NCBI GenBank assembly: GCA_006384855.1
Contig: VCJN01002194.1
Span: 1 to 64,000 of the forward strand
Origin: Tetraselmis striata
Taxonomy: Eukaryota > Chlorophyta > Chlorodendrophyceae > Chlorodendrales > Chlorodendraceae
Reading direction: 5' to 3'
Length of the DNA: 64,000 nucleotides
This document shows positions 22,452 to 34,563 of the stretch, piece after piece. The position numbers and the translations under genes are program-made. The notes under the pieces are model-generated. The model made no database searches. It was not told the origin of the DNA and worked only from the letters and a program-made list of their open reading frames with translations. Every line of letters begins with the position of its first letter. Position 1 is the first letter of the stretch.

Positions 22452-23720
22452 GTGTCAACTTACTCTATGCCGACTCGGACCCGAGCCTCAGCCTCCCGAG
22501 ACGCTACACCTTCCCCACCCCGCGACAGCAGGATGCCCCATCGTCCTGTACCGGAAGACGCCCTAGTCGACGACGCCCCGGGCGGCGCCACTGCGGCATC
22601 CATCGCGGAATTGGAGAAACGCCTAACGGCCCAAGCAATAGCCCTGGAGAAGCGGCTGGCCGAGCAGTTCGAGGCGGCTACGGCCGCCTTACTCGCTCGA
22701 CTGGCCCCTCCCGTGCTATCGCCTCCTCCCAAAGGCACCCAGCCAGCCATTCCCGCGGGCGCGCCTGCGCCCGAGGGTGGTGAGCAAGGAGCGCAAGAGC
22801 CCTTTCCTGCTGAGCTAGACGCACTCGACACCGAGCTCGAGTACGTCGACTTCGCCTACTTCGGTCAAGTCCCCCCTTCCGGTCTGGAGCCACCCCCACG
22901 CGACGGCGACGAGCCTCGCTTGTGGATTCTGACCGGCGACGACACCGAATTGGAAAAACGCCTGACGGCCCAAGCAATAGCCCTGGAGAAGCGGCTGGCC
23001 GAGCAGTTCGAGGCGGCTACGGCCGCCTTACTCGCTCGACTGGCTCCTCCCGTGCATCCGCCTCCTCCCAAAGGCACCCAGCCAGCCATTCCCGCGGGCG
23101 CGCCTGCGCCCGAGGGTGGTGAGCAAGGAGCGCAAGAGCCCCTTCCTGCTGAGCTGGACGCACTCGACACCGAGCTCGAGTACGTCGACTTCGCCTACTT
23201 CGGTCAAGTCCCCCCTTCCGGTCTGGAGCCACCCCCACGCGACGGCGACGAGCCTCGCTTGTGGATTCTGACCGACGACACCGCCGCCCACGGCCTCGCG
23301 GAGCAGCGGGGTCTGACAGCGTACGACAAGTACATGTATCTTCACTGTCATGCTAAGGCCTGCGGCCAATCCCTGGCGGTACGGCCGTCACTGCAGTACA
23401 GTGTACAGTACCTGGGCCGCCCGTCCCGCGCACGGCGCCCGCGCCCGGGCTCAGGAGCGCCCTGGACGGTGTCGATGGCGGCCGAGCCCCACCTTCTTGC
23501 CGACCTCTCTCCGGCGCCGGCATGCCGACCAAGTTTTGGAGCGTTTCCCCGCTGGAGCCTTCCGCCGCTTGGTCCTTTTCAGCCACTCCCACTGACTGGC
23601 TGCGGGACGCCCGCCTGGCGGCGGGCGCCCAGCCGCCCCCCAGTGTCACGTGGGCATCGCACAAGTTGCGCAAAGGCGCGGCCTCGGCAGCGAGCTGCTA
23701 TGCTGCGTTTCTGCTGCTAG
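22452..23720 (+). CDS. Gag-like or orphan coiled-coil protein of the TRIM-like element
   Basis: A single 422-residue reading frame within the LTR-like element. After a Ser/Pro/Arg-rich start, residues about 53-165 and 166-278 are two tandem copies of a 113-residue module. Each module has a charged amphipathic helix (EKRLAEQFEAATAALLARL) followed by Pro-rich and acidic segments. The last third is Pro/Arg-rich and may not be coding. There is no zinc knuckle, protease or polymerase motif. A structural gag-like role is inferred only from its position between the LTR-like repeats. Confidence 0.45.
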   Translation: MSTYSMPTRTRASASRDATPSPPRDSRMPHRPVPEDALVDDAPGGATAASIAELEKRLTAQAIALEKRLAEQFEAATAALLARLAPPVLSPPPKGTQPAIPAGAPAPEGGEQGAQEPFPAELDALDTELEYVDFAYFGQVPPSGLEPPPRDGDEPRLWILTGDDTELEKRLTAQAIALEKRLAEQFEAATAALLARLAPPVHPPPPKGTQPAIPAGAPAPEGGEQGAQEPLPAELDALDTELEYVDFAYFGQVPPSGLEPPPRDGDEPRLWILTDDTAAHGLAEQRGLTAYDKYMYLHCHAKACGQSLAVRPSLQYSVQYLGRPSRARRPRPGSGAPWTVSMAAEPHLLADLSPAPACRPSFGAFPRWSLPPLGPFQPLPLTGCGTPAWRRAPSRPPVSRGHRTSCAKARPRQRAAMLRFCC

Positions 23721-23804
23721 CTCGTCCCCGTCCGGCCGCTACACTTCGCTACCTGTGCAAGCCTTTGGCTTTCTTCTCTGGCAAATCGTGCCTCCTTGGG
23801 TAAA

Positions 23805-23980
23805 TGGTCAGATGTAGTCATCTAGAGGTTTACAGTACTTAGCAATGTTGTACTGCGCACGATCCCCGCGGTCGGCGCACGGATAGGGGCCTGCCGGCCC
23901 GCACCAGCACCACGACCTGAGGGATCCGCCCTCGGGCACCGGCACTCTCTGCTTTGCGCTTGCCTCAACCGGCTCGCGCA
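23805..23980 (+). repeat. Right 176-bp LTR-like repeat
   Basis: Same length and TG...CA ends as the left copy, with very few differences (for example GGATAGGGG for GGACTGGGG). Confidence 0.85.
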
Positions 23981-24104
23981 CCCACCCACCCACAGCCATC
24001 TTTCTGCGCTAGGAGACACCCAGGCCAAGCCTGTGGTTCTCGTCTTAGCCTCCAATGTAAGCGAGCTGACATTCTTTGGCAAATCGTGCCTCCTTGGGTA
24101 AATA

Positions 24105-24303
24105 TGTGTATATACATATATGTAAAAATGATATTATATATATATATAATATTATATATGTATCATCTATAATAAATATTATATATATGCATAGTTATAT
24201 ATACATACATACATATATAAATATAAATGTATATATAAATATAAATGTATATATAAATATAAATATATTTATATATTTATATATGTGTGTGTGTGTGTGT
24301 GTA
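24105..24303. repeat. AT-rich microsatellite ending in (GT)n
   Basis: A (TA)n/(ATAAAT)n low-complexity run starts exactly where the truncated tandem copy of the TRIM-like element ends. It finishes with about nine GT dinucleotides. Confidence 0.9.
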
Positions 24304-25429
24304 GGCTGGGCTTTGTCCTCCAAGGCGCTCCATATGCTACAATGAACTATGGCAGCGCGGTTCATCCTCTTGCACGGAGACGGGATACCCCGCTGTTCAT
24401 CCAAGCGTCGAAGAATTCGGCCGGGCACCGGCGCTGCAGGACTGCACGGCCCGACTCCCTTTCCCGACTCCTCCATTTGCAGTTTTTTCTTCATGTACGA
24501 CTACGAAGCATTCCGAGTGGTAAGCCTTGACAGCTTGAACTCGGTGTCGAGATGATCCAATATTGATGACGTAGATATCATTGTGGGACGAGTACACCGA
24601 CAGGTCGGAAAATCGAAACGAGGTCGATGATTATCCCAGTGCCTCAATGTCCGGAGATTCCGCCGCTTTGAGGCCCCTCGTCCACGATTCAGCGTAATTT
24701 CATCAGGCGCAACATCTCGATAGGACGTGTGTAACACTGACAGGCGGACTCATGATGACTCCCAAGTTCCGTGTCGCTTGTCGCTTCCCGCGCTTGTTCG
24801 AGTTAAACACAACACCTCTTCTCAACTGGCGATGCGGAAGCGCTCCCGGAGCACGCCGCCGTAGGCGCGGAGGCACTGCCGCTCAAAGGGCCACGAGTGG
24901 CGCCCCGCACCCCGCGTTCAGACCCCTGCGGCCACAGCAGCGGCGCAGCGTCAGCCTGCCCCCCCCCCCCCCCCCCCCCCCCCCCAAACTTCCCCGTATG
25001 TGTCCTCTTTGCCCGGGTGGGTGCGCCTGTGGCGGTGTCAAGCCCTAAGAACCCCGTCCGCTACATGTGTTTGTTTGGCCCGGGAAAGTTGCTCGAGTTC
25101 TCTGTTTTACAGGTGTCGGCAATCCGTGGCCACTAATTCCATACTAACCTAGATATTACACCGCCATGTTCCTAAGCATACCAGTGCTGCATGGAAGCCA
25201 CCGCAACGCACTACACCGCTACTCTTAGGAGCACAGGCGCAAATTGGATCATGACGACGGGATATCAAATGCTAAGTTCCTGACGCATATTTGTATGGAA
25301 GGGTGTTTAGGGTTTGTGAGTATTAGGGGAAAATGGATGGAGAACGCGAATGTATATTTATGAAATCACAAAAACGCCACATGAAAAGGTGCACTGAGAT
25401 CTACCAAGTCGATGCCGCCAGAATCAACA
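24304..25429. other. Intergenic 3' flank of the GT29 gene
   Basis: No supported exon was found. It contains a C-tract at about 24959-24985. Confidence 0.5.
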
Positions 25430-28111
25430 TTACTGTTCCGACACGCGACGCCAATTAAACGGTGCGGTGTATGAATGTATGTGCATGGACTCGGTAGTTG
25501 GCTGGCGGCACATGGGCATGTGGGAACGTGGACACGCAGGGACAGTGGGGGGGCGGGGGGGGGGGGGGGTCTGGCCCACCTCCCTCTGCGCCTGGGGGTG
25601 GCCAAAGCCCTTGGCGTAGTAGTGCGCCCCGCCTTGGTCAAAGCCGTAGAGCGTCACCTCGCCGCACAGCTGCAGCGCCAGCAGCACCCCGAAGAAGCCT
25701 GCCGCGACGGGCGGGGTTCAACATCACCAAGGGGGGAGGTCGGCGAGGGGGCTGGCATGAGCAACGTGATGCCGAAAAAGTGGTCGCAGCTACGTGGGTG
25801 GTGCTGCCCCCACCTGCCCGCACTGCTTGATGTCACGGGCGCACTAGCTCGACAGGGCGACACCCGACAATTGCAGCTCAGGAAGTATGAAACTGCGAGT
25901 GCGTGACTTAATTGGGGGGGGGGGGGGGGGGGGCTCACCGACGGAGGGCTCGCGCCCCTGTGGATCGACATCCCGAAAGAAGCGCACCGTTTGCCGGAGC
26001 AGCTCCACCGGGACAAACACACCCTGCGCAACGGCAGTGTCAAGCGGGCGATCCCCTTCGGGATGAAAAATCAAGACAGACGAAATGGGGGAGGAAGGGG
26101 CAGGGGGGTGGGGGGGGGGGGGGGGGGGGGCAGAGGCGCACCTTGCCGGTGTCCATCCGCCCCCTCGCGCCCGGTGGGTGGTTCACCGACTTGCAGCCGC
26201 CCCCGGGCGCGCCCTGCCCGCAGCCAGCAGCCGACAGTCAGACCCACTCCCCCCCTACCAGCCCTGTCAATCAGGTCAAGCGTTCATTCGTTTGTCGAGT
26301 GGTGCCTGACACGATGCCAAGGGATGGAGCCAGGGCTTGGGGGAGGGCTCGGAGGGTTCGGGGTGAAGGGTTCAGCGGTGGGAGGGGGGAAGCACCGGCT
26401 GCTGCGCAAAGTAGTATAGCAGCAGCTCCGACTTTGCTCGTGGTAGCCGCAGTATCTGCAGCGCAGCAGCAGCCGACCCCGCCCGTGTCAGTGTTCGCTT
26501 CAGCCCAGCCGCGGCTTGTCGACCCCCCCCCCCCCCCCCTCTCGCCTCCCCCTTCCCCCTCTCTTCCCACCAATGACCCCCCCCCCCCCCCCCCCCCGGC
26601 AGTTATGGTTTCCGCCGAGTCCCAGCTCTCCCGAGTGGTGCCTTCATTGTGACGCTCAACATAACGATCCGCTACTGGACGCTCCTCTCACTTCTCAGCA
26701 TATTGCCATTAAGGTGTCGTGCATTCCATGCGCTCCGTTGCACATAATGCGATACCCCTAATGATAATGAACAATAACAAATCACAATCATAATAAATCA
26801 TAAATCATGACACTAAAATGACAAATGACAATGAAACGATATAAGTGAAATGATGAATTATAGTAATAAATGAGAGTGCAAGTAACAACCCAAACATCAA
26901 ATGTCACATCATGGTGAGCGCAAAAAGGCAAGCATATCAGGAGAGTGGCATATATAGTTGGGGGGAGGGGGGGGGGGAGGGGGGGGGGGGGGCTCACATG
27001 AAATTCTGCACGCGCAAAGTGCTGCGGCTGCCGGCGTCCATGGCGTATCGCCCCCCCGTGGGCGCGTCATTGAAGCGGATGACGGCCGTGGCGGCGTCGA
27101 TGTCGCGCCCCATGCGCTTGCCTGCGAGGCGCCCGCAGCGCCGCACGGCTCGCGGGGAATCAGCCACGGCGCAGCTGTGCCACGCCAAGCTGCTCGGCGA
27201 ATGCCATAGAACACAATTGAGTTCGCGGGTCGCCAAATTGTTGAATGGCTTTGTGCCATCGCGCCGGCGATTCCGTGCACAAGTCGTGGCGTATTCTTAT
27301 AGATTGAAATCTTTTCTGAAATCCATATGAAAACAGTTTCACCTTAACGGCAAGGGGGACAAAATCGATCACAAATAGCAACCCCAATAAGTGGTTACGA
27401 TAACAAGGGTGGTGTATTCTTATAGGGTGAAGTGATATATTACCATATAAAAACAGTTTCACCTTAATGGCAAGGGGGTCGAAATTCATCACAGATAGCA
27501 ACCCCAAAAAGTGGTTACGATAACAAGGGTAGAGGGTGGGCTTGGCAGCAGAGGGAGATGGGGTCTTATTCTCACCGCTGAGCGAGGAGGAGCTGCCCAC
27601 GACGGCGCAGCGGCTCCAGTCGGCCGCGGAAGCGAGGTCCACACCCGGGGCGGCCGCGCCCAGCAGACGGCGCCCCCAGGGCAAGCGCACCCCCACCGTG
27701 CTGCCGCCAGCGACGTGCCGCATCTTCAGCTTGCCGCCCTGGGGGGTCAGCGCACCGACGATTTCAGAAGGGTGACGGTCTCGAGACAGGGCCCATACCG
27801 AAACAGGAGGAGGAAGTACCACAACAAATTCCCTCCCCTCGCCGCATTGAAACAGGGCTGGCAACGGTGATCCCCTTTTAGCAAGTCTACGGTAACCTTT
27901 CCAGGCAACAGTATAGTCAGGGATAGCCCTATTAACCTTTACAGGCAATAGCTCGCTCCATTACGATAGTCAACCAAAACGCCTAGGTATCCGACACGAG
28001 TATTTGGAGGTCAGAGGCAGAATTCACCCCAAACAGGCGATCGCCGCTTCATACTACATCCGCCATCTAAATACCTGGATCTGACTTCGAAACCCCTTGC
28101 CGTTCCCGTCA

Positions 28112-28147
<36 letters not shown>

Positions 28148-28838
28148 AGCTTGTTTGAGCATTATGCGAGGGGGCCAAGCTGCACACCGCCAGATTGCCG
28201 CCACCCGACGTGCGCCCCGCCGCCTCCGCGCGCAGCCGCACAGTGAAGGGCCGGAAGCAGTGCCGGACGCGGCCGTCCTTGCGGGCCACCGCGGCCGCGT
28301 GCGCGTGCGCCTTGCACTGCGCGGACTGCGAGGAGTGAATCCGGGGGGACAGGAGCTCGCCTCGCTATGTCTGCATTAAACATGTCAAATAAATAGATAC
28401 AGCCGCGAGCTGCAGGACTTGGACCAAGGGCGCACCTCTTGGGAGCGGGCGTCGGTCCGCGGCAGGAGCGGGCAAAGCGAGCCACTGGCGTCTGTCAGCA
28501 GCACACGACGAGTCAAAGCGGAGCGGGGGGCGAAAACAACAACAACAAGGACAACAAGGACAAATTTCATATTAATAAAACTCCAAAATTGACACTTTTA
28601 AATAGCGACCTGGCTGATCGTGGCGTGATCATCGGATACCGGCAGTGCACCCCCCGCGTGTGACCGCGAGAGGGGGCGCCATCAGACGCGCGGCCAGAGG
28701 AGCGGGTGGTGGGCTGAGAGGCCGGGTACGCAGGTGCTCGCCTGGGGCCATAGACACCGCCAGTAGGAGCGCCGTGTTGAGCGCCGCCGTGGCAAGCTTC
28801 GTCCCGCCCAGCCGCCCCCACCGCCCGTTGGGGGCCAT
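25430..28838 (-). CDS. GT29 sialyltransferase-like type II membrane protein
   Basis: Golgi-type glycosyltransferase of family GT29. Minus-strand exons: 28838-28640, 28491-28436, 28325-28188, 27738-27576, 27121-26998, one unresolved exon near 26.4-26.6 kb, 26213-26142, 26023-25939, 25698-25580 and 25501-25430. The first exon has a signal anchor (KLATAALNTALLLAVSMAPG). Sialylmotif L is split by an intron: CAVVGSSSSLSG, then GRDIDAATAVIRFNDAPTGG. Sialylmotif S is GFFGVLLALQLCGEVTLYGF, followed by HYY. Phases agree on both sides of the unresolved exon. No clear Glu for the VS motif was seen in the short last exon, so that exon is tentative. Sense-strand C-tracts follow most donors. In algae and plants GT29 proteins may use Kdo-like rather than sialic acid donors, so the substrate is open. 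Confidence 0.8.
27291..27534. repeat. Two tandem 122-bp repeats inside a GT29 intron
   Basis: Copies start at 27291 and 27413 (GTATTCTTATAG). They share AAAACAGTTTCACCTTAA and GTGGTTACGATAACAAGGGT. They lie between the two exons that encode the halves of sialylmotif L. Confidence 0.9.
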
Positions 28839-29977
28839 TGCGCCACGACCCTCCGCCCGCGCTGTAAGGTCCAGTTTCGGCCGTTATCGTATCTCCGGAC
28901 GCGCCGGGTCCTGGACTGTGCCAGCTGTCGCCGATGTAGCGTCGATCCGACAATTGGGCACTAGAGCGACCTCGGCTGCCCGAGGAGCGAAAGACGAGGC
29001 GACCGGGGGGCTGCCCCGTCCGCCGCCTGCTGCGCGCCCGCCGACGATACGGGATTTGAATTCGAAACGCCGTAGATTGTGCTTAGGTTTGGGCTTGCGT
29101 TGTGCTCCAGTATATTAGGTCAGAGCACTCGAAATTGTTTGATGCTCGTCGCGTTATTTGGCGGTTGAAACGGTTTATTTATCTGGTTAATGATCCTGAC
29201 ACGGGGCGCGGTGCTGGTGCTGCGCGCGGGGCTGCTACAATAGCTGCGGCACAATAGCAGCAAACAACCGCCACCGCGCGGGCGTACAGGTAGTCACTAG
29301 CGGGCGTGGGCGTGCTTGGGCGCGGGCGTGGGCCGCCATGCTTGGCGATCATGTGTCATATCAAGGGTCGCTTCGACATCGGTGAAATTGGCGGTCATGC
29401 GGCAATTTACGCCAGATTCTCGCTTTTCCGGCGGAGATAAATCAGCATGTCGAGTGCCCGAGGTGCCAATCTCGCACTTAAATTATTAAGCTAGCGCGGC
29501 CCGTGGCGGATGAGATGACGCCTTGACGGCCAAACATTAATAGCGACTGCTCCTGAGGATTAGTACCAATGCGGTTGTGTCACACTGTCGTTAAGTACTC
29601 ATGCGCTGTCGACACGAGTACTGCATCTGCGGGTATCATCAATTATGTATTACCGATATCGCCTTCTGCTGCTAGCTCATGTAAATCAATTATGTATTAC
29701 ATACATGTGATTTGCAACACTACATTACCGATTATTTGTACTTAGAAGTCGACTATGCTCGTCTTGCATGCGCCCGGGGCGGATGCGCCTGACGCCGGTC
29801 GCAAGTTGCTACGAGTACCTGTAACGACCCGCAGCGTCGGGCGCGTCGGCGTGCCTCACTATCGATGAGCCAACCACCACCCCGCCCTACGGCGCGCTAC
29901 ACCGCCGCCCTCCTCCTCAGACACGGCAGGGCGTCGCTTCGCTCGCTGGAAGCTTTGAATCCGGACCAGGTGCAGCG
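28839..29977. promoter_or_regulatory. Divergent intergenic region between GT29 and CDH1
   Basis: This 1.1-kb gap separates two divergently transcribed genes and presumably holds both promoters. The repeated ATCAATTATGTATTAC (about 29638 and 29687) is the only short repeat noticed. No TATA box can be assigned with confidence. Confidence 0.5.
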
Positions 29978-32900
29978 ATGCCGTCCGGTATGGGCGACAT
30001 GCCAGGCAGCGCGCGCGGCGGCGAGAGCCGGCTGGGGAGGACATCCAGCGCGCCGGGCCCCTCCGGCCTGGGGCTCAGCCTCACTCGTACCGCCTCCGGC
30101 GTGCGCGCGGCCCCGGCATATCTGGACCGCTTCATCCCCTCACGCTCCACATCTAACCTGTCCTACCAGCTGATGGCAGCGCCTGTGGCGGGTGCGCCCG
30201 CAGATTCTGTGCAGAACGCGGAGCGCGAGGTGCCCCCCCCCCCCCCCCCCCGCTTCTTTTATTTTTCCCCCGGGGGGGGGGGGGGGGGGGGGGGAGGGGG
30301 CGCGCGCCTCCCTTCTTATTATATTTTTTCATTCTTTCTTTCTATCCAGATTATTTATATCCGATGTGACGAGTCACTTTATTTACCTATTCGCCATAAC
30401 TGCCACCGGGTCCCGGCGCAAGCAGCTCTGCAGCCTGCACAGCGCACAAGAGGAAACACCGCCAGCCAAGGTTGTGTGTGGCCGCGAGCGCCCGTGGATG
30501 CCGTTTCTCGAGACTCGCCTGGCCGTCTACTCCGTCCGGCCGATCCGGGTGCATCAATTCAACTGCCACGCCGGATGGTCTCCCGACAAAGTATTTTGTT
30601 ACCTACTGTTTAGGCGGCCGAAATAGACCGGGCGGATCCGGGGCCGGGTCTGCCGCACTACGCCGTCCACGCCGTGGCTGGCGGCTAGGATCAGCATACG
30701 GCAGTCGGTGATCGGCGGCGCTCATTAACCCCCGGTGGTCTCTGTGCCTTTCGCTATCGGCAGGACTCGGCGGCGGCGTACAGCATGATGCTGGGCCGGG
30801 AGCTGCTCGGCGCCAGAGGGGCGGAGCTGCCCGGCTCGCCTGGCAAGGCCGGCACTAGCGGCGTGGAGGGGCCACGCTCGCCCTCGAGGCAAACCACCCC
30901 CCCCCCCCCCCTCCCTTCCCCCGCCCGCCCCTGTTGTACTCCCCAATCTTCTCCCCCACACGCGCACTGTCGCTGCAATTTGCCTCCCATCGCACAGTGG
31001 AAAATTTGAACTGGCTGGTTTACTTCAATTTATTCACACCGGTAATCCTTATATGTGCGCATGCATACCTTTACCTTCACTATATACGCCACACCGCGCT
31101 GACTCCCTCCCTCTCTGTGCCTCCTTCCTCAGCCCCGCAAAGAAGCTGCTGCGCTTCAAGAGCGGCGGCCACCCCAATGCCGCTGCCGGCGAGCCCACGC
31201 CCTCGCCCTACTCGCGCTCACCCATCGGGCTGGACGCCACGCACAGCGCGGCGGTTGGCAGCCCGCGGCGAACGGTCCGCAAGATTGCGCGCGCGCCTTT
31301 CAAGGTGCGCTCAGAGGGGGTGGTACCGTGGGGGGCGGGAGCGGGGGGGTCTGGCGGGATGGCCCATGGGAGCGTACAGGCATTACCATGGTGGCGGACG
31401 TGTCAATCCAATTCCAGCCTGAATCACCGACTATCAATGATTCAGTTATGGCAGAAAAGCTTGGCAAATCCCTTCCCCTGTCGGCCGTCCTCTGCAATTG
31501 TCATTTCGGCTGCCCGCAGTGTGCCCCCGGGCCTGCCTATGCCGCCCGGCTGCTGACGCTGACCATCTGCCCCCCTTTTGCCCCCACAGGTGCTGGACGC
31601 GCCCTGCCTGCAGGACGACTTCTACCTCAACCTGGTGGATTGGTCCGCGCAGAATGTGCTGGCGGTGGGCCTCGGCTCCTCGGTGTACCTGTGGAGCGCG
31701 TGCACCAGCAAGGTCACCAAGCTGTGCGACCTCGGCAGCAACGACGAGGTGTGCTCGGTCGCGTGGACGCAGCGCGGCACGTACCTCGCGATCGGCACCT
31801 TTCGGGACGCAGAAGTGCAGATCTGGGACGTTGCCAAGTGCAAGAAGTGTGCCCCCCCCCCCCCCCCCCACCCCCCAACCCCCATCACCATGCACACACC
31901 CTCCCTCTCTCCCTTACTACATACGTAAGCACTTATAAACTTGAAATATATATATATAAATATGTATACATATATATTATAGTATACAGTATATAAAAGT
32001 ATATGTATAAGTGTATGTGTATATCGATATGTACAGGGGCAGTTTTAGGTGGTTATACCGATGTAAATCGGTCAACCTGCATGTGTCCAATTGTCTGTCC
32101 GGTTGCCAGTGGCTGAGCCCCGTCCCCTCGCCCATGTGGTTGCGCCCTCTCCCGGCAGGGTGCGCAGCATGTCGGGGCACCGCAACCGGGTGGGCACGCT
32201 CGCGTGGAACTCGCACGTGCTGTCGAGCGGCAGCCGGGACCGCAGCATCCTGCAGCGCGACGTCCGCGCCAAGGACCCGTTCTACATGAAGCTGCAGGGC
32301 CACCGAAGCGAGGTGTGCGGCCTCAAGGTGCAGCTCCCCCCCCCCCTTCCCTCTCTCCACCCCACCCCACCCCCTTCCATCACTCCTGGTGCATACGGCC
32401 AACGCATCACTTGCGGCTGAGCATACAGTCAAGTGGTGGCACGTAAGGCCCGGAGCAGGCCGTCACTAGAAAGTAAAGTAAAGGTCGCGGCCCTTGCTTA
32501 ATCGGCCGAAGCCGCCCCAGCACCTGACCCCCGCGCGCCAACTGCAGTCGTAGGTCTGACACAGCCCTGAGACCATTGCCTCATTCGAACCCCGAGGGGC
32601 TAATGCATCAACCGGGTTAACCCGGGACACGGGCCCGGTCGATATTGCCCTGAAAAGACAGAGCCGGGAATCGAACCAATGACCTCTTGTACAAGAGACC
32701 TCCGCGCGACCGAGAGGGCAGACAACGAGGCCGGCGCTAGGTCGCTGCAACTGTGCGGGTGCCCATGCACCAAACAACCCCTGACACCGTCCTCAGATCG
32801 GGCTTGCCTGCTACCTGTAGGACCATTCGCTGTAGTGCCGTGGTAGTTTGGTCTACATCTGAACCGACTGACAGCCGGGCAGGTTCTGATCTGCAGTCTG

Positions 32901-34563
32901 TTAGAAGCATCGAACAGCGGATGACAGGGATGAATAGTATGTGCTGGTGGGGCCAGGTTTATGGCAAAGCACACTCGAATGGAGGCGGCGTGACCAGCAG
33001 CAGTGCATTGGGGGCCACTCTTCCTCTGCGGCTCTCTCTGTGACCCGGTATTGTGATATGTTGTACTATGCACCATTTAAATCTTCCCAGGTGTGTGAAA
33101 CAAGGGTACTTAAAGCCCTACGTGAGAAATGTAGACCCTGGCACTGAATATTCATTAAAGGGAAAATTGTAAAACAGGGTGCAATGACAAAATGCAGAAC
33201 ATGGCATTCCCGACTTTGCCACCCTTGAACAAATGCAAAACAGGGTGCGACCGGCCCGTGGCTTTGACCGATCGCGAGATGCCGACGAGGCTTCGTAGCG
33301 CCTATTGTATCTGGGGATCATATCGGCGCGCCCCATCGCCGATCCGCCCCACCAGTCGCCTGTCTGGAGGTTTCTATAGGCGCGTCGGCCGGCGGCCCCG
33401 TCGTCGCCCAGATGATGCGACGCCGGAGCGTCCCTTACGGGTCGGGCCGCCGGACGTCGACACCCTGCTTTGCAATCTGCCACTGCTCGGGATTGCACCC
33501 TGTTTTGCAATTTTCCCTTTATTATATAAAATGACTCGAGGGATCGATATGATAAATACAGACGAGCCATGATATGAGTGGGGATTGGTACTAACGACCT
33601 GTGATGCGTTCCCGCCCGCAGTGGTCGTACGACGACCGGGAGTTGGCGTCGGGCGGCAACGACAACCAGCTGCTCATCTGGAACGCGGCGCGCCCAAACC
33701 CGCTGGTGCGCTTCAGCGAGCACACGGCCGCGGTGAAGGCGATCGCGTGGTCACCGCACCAGCATGGCGTGCTCGCCTCCGGCGGCGGCACCGCGGACCG
33801 CTGCATCAGGTCCCCCCCCCCCCCCCCCCCCCCCCCCCAGGCCTCTGCTGTCGTCGAAAGTTTTCGAACACATCATGTGATAGTACCATTCAATTGCCTT
33901 CGCTGGCTGGATTAAAAATAACGTTTTGGCGACATCGCCTCGATGCTTCCACTGTGGATGACATTGCGTGTCGTGTCGTGCTCGTTGATTTCGAATACCA
34001 CATGAAAAAAAACATAGTTTTCCTACATGATTACTCATATAGTAATCAGTATCGTGTGAACTGATTGCAGGTACCAGTATTAGCTTACATCGTGTTAATA
34101 GTATTATCATAGCAATTCCAGGGTGTCGGCACTACGCCAGCATTGTTCATTTGAAGCGGCGGTGAGCGCAGGCGCTGAGCCTCGTCTTATTCCCGTGCGG
34201 GCCCCTCCTTCTGCCGGCAGGTTTTGGAACACGACGACCTCGAGCGCGGTGAGCTGCGTGGACACGGGCAGCCAGGTGTGCAACCTCGTATGGTCCAAGA
34301 ACGTGAACGAGCTGGCGTCGACGCACGGGTACAGCCAAAACCAGATCGTGGTGTGGCGCTACCCTAGCATGTCCAAGCTGGCCACGCTGACGGGGCACAC
34401 CATGCGCGTGCTCTACCTCGCCGTCAGCCCCGACGGGCAGACCATCGTCACGGGCGCGGGCGACGAGACGCTTCGCTTCTGGAACATCTTCCCCGGCGCC
34501 AAGATGCAGGGCTCGGTCAACGACTCGTCCGTCGGCTCGCTCCTGCGCACGCACATCCGCTGA
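29978..34563 (+). CDS. FZR1: APC/C activator CDH1 / Fizzy-related (WD40)
   Basis: Substrate-recruiting activator of the anaphase-promoting complex. Seven exons: 29978-30229, 30764-30888, 31133-31304, 31590-31846, 32159-32327, 33622-33809 and 34221-34563. They total 1506 nt (501 aa), close to the usual length. Motifs in order: C-box DRFIPSRS; the conserved [38 protein letters not shown] leading into the WD40 propeller; repeats such as [33 protein letters not shown] and [12 protein letters not shown]; and the C-terminal IR tail (LRTHIR). The second intron starts with GC (30889), confirmed by phase. Five introns carry a C-tract just after the donor. Intron 5 contains a SINE on the opposite strand. 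The C-box, WD40 repeats and IR tail make the assignment secure. FZR/CDH1 rather than CDC20 is favoured by the N-terminal layout. Confidence 0.95.
32470..32735 (-). mobile_element. tRNA-derived SINE, copy 2, in a CDH1 intron
   Basis: Read on the minus strand, a tRNA-like head (A-box-like CTCGGTCGCGCGGAGG, B box GGTTCGATTCC at 32677-32667) is followed by a body. The body shares GGCAATATCG, GTCCCGGGTT and ACCCGGTTGATGCATTAGCC with the copy at 3.3-3.4 kb. It continues about 130 bp further and ends in TTTACTTTACTTTC. It is inserted antisense in CDH1 intron 5. Confidence 0.75.

Larger units (their letters stand above)
22247..24104 (+). mobile_element. Non-autonomous LTR-like (TRIM-like) element plus truncated tandem copy
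   Basis: Two 176-bp direct repeats (22247-22422 and 23805-23980) each begin TG and end CA, as LTRs do. They flank a 1.38-kb interior with one gag-like reading frame and no reverse transcriptase, integrase or protease. The interior ends GGCAAATCGTGCCTCCTTGG just before the second LTR. The same motif recurs at about 24078-24104 after the second LTR, as if a second, internally deleted copy sat in tandem. A primer-binding site, polypurine tract and target-site duplication were not evident, so a non-LTR origin remains possible. Confidence 0.6.
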
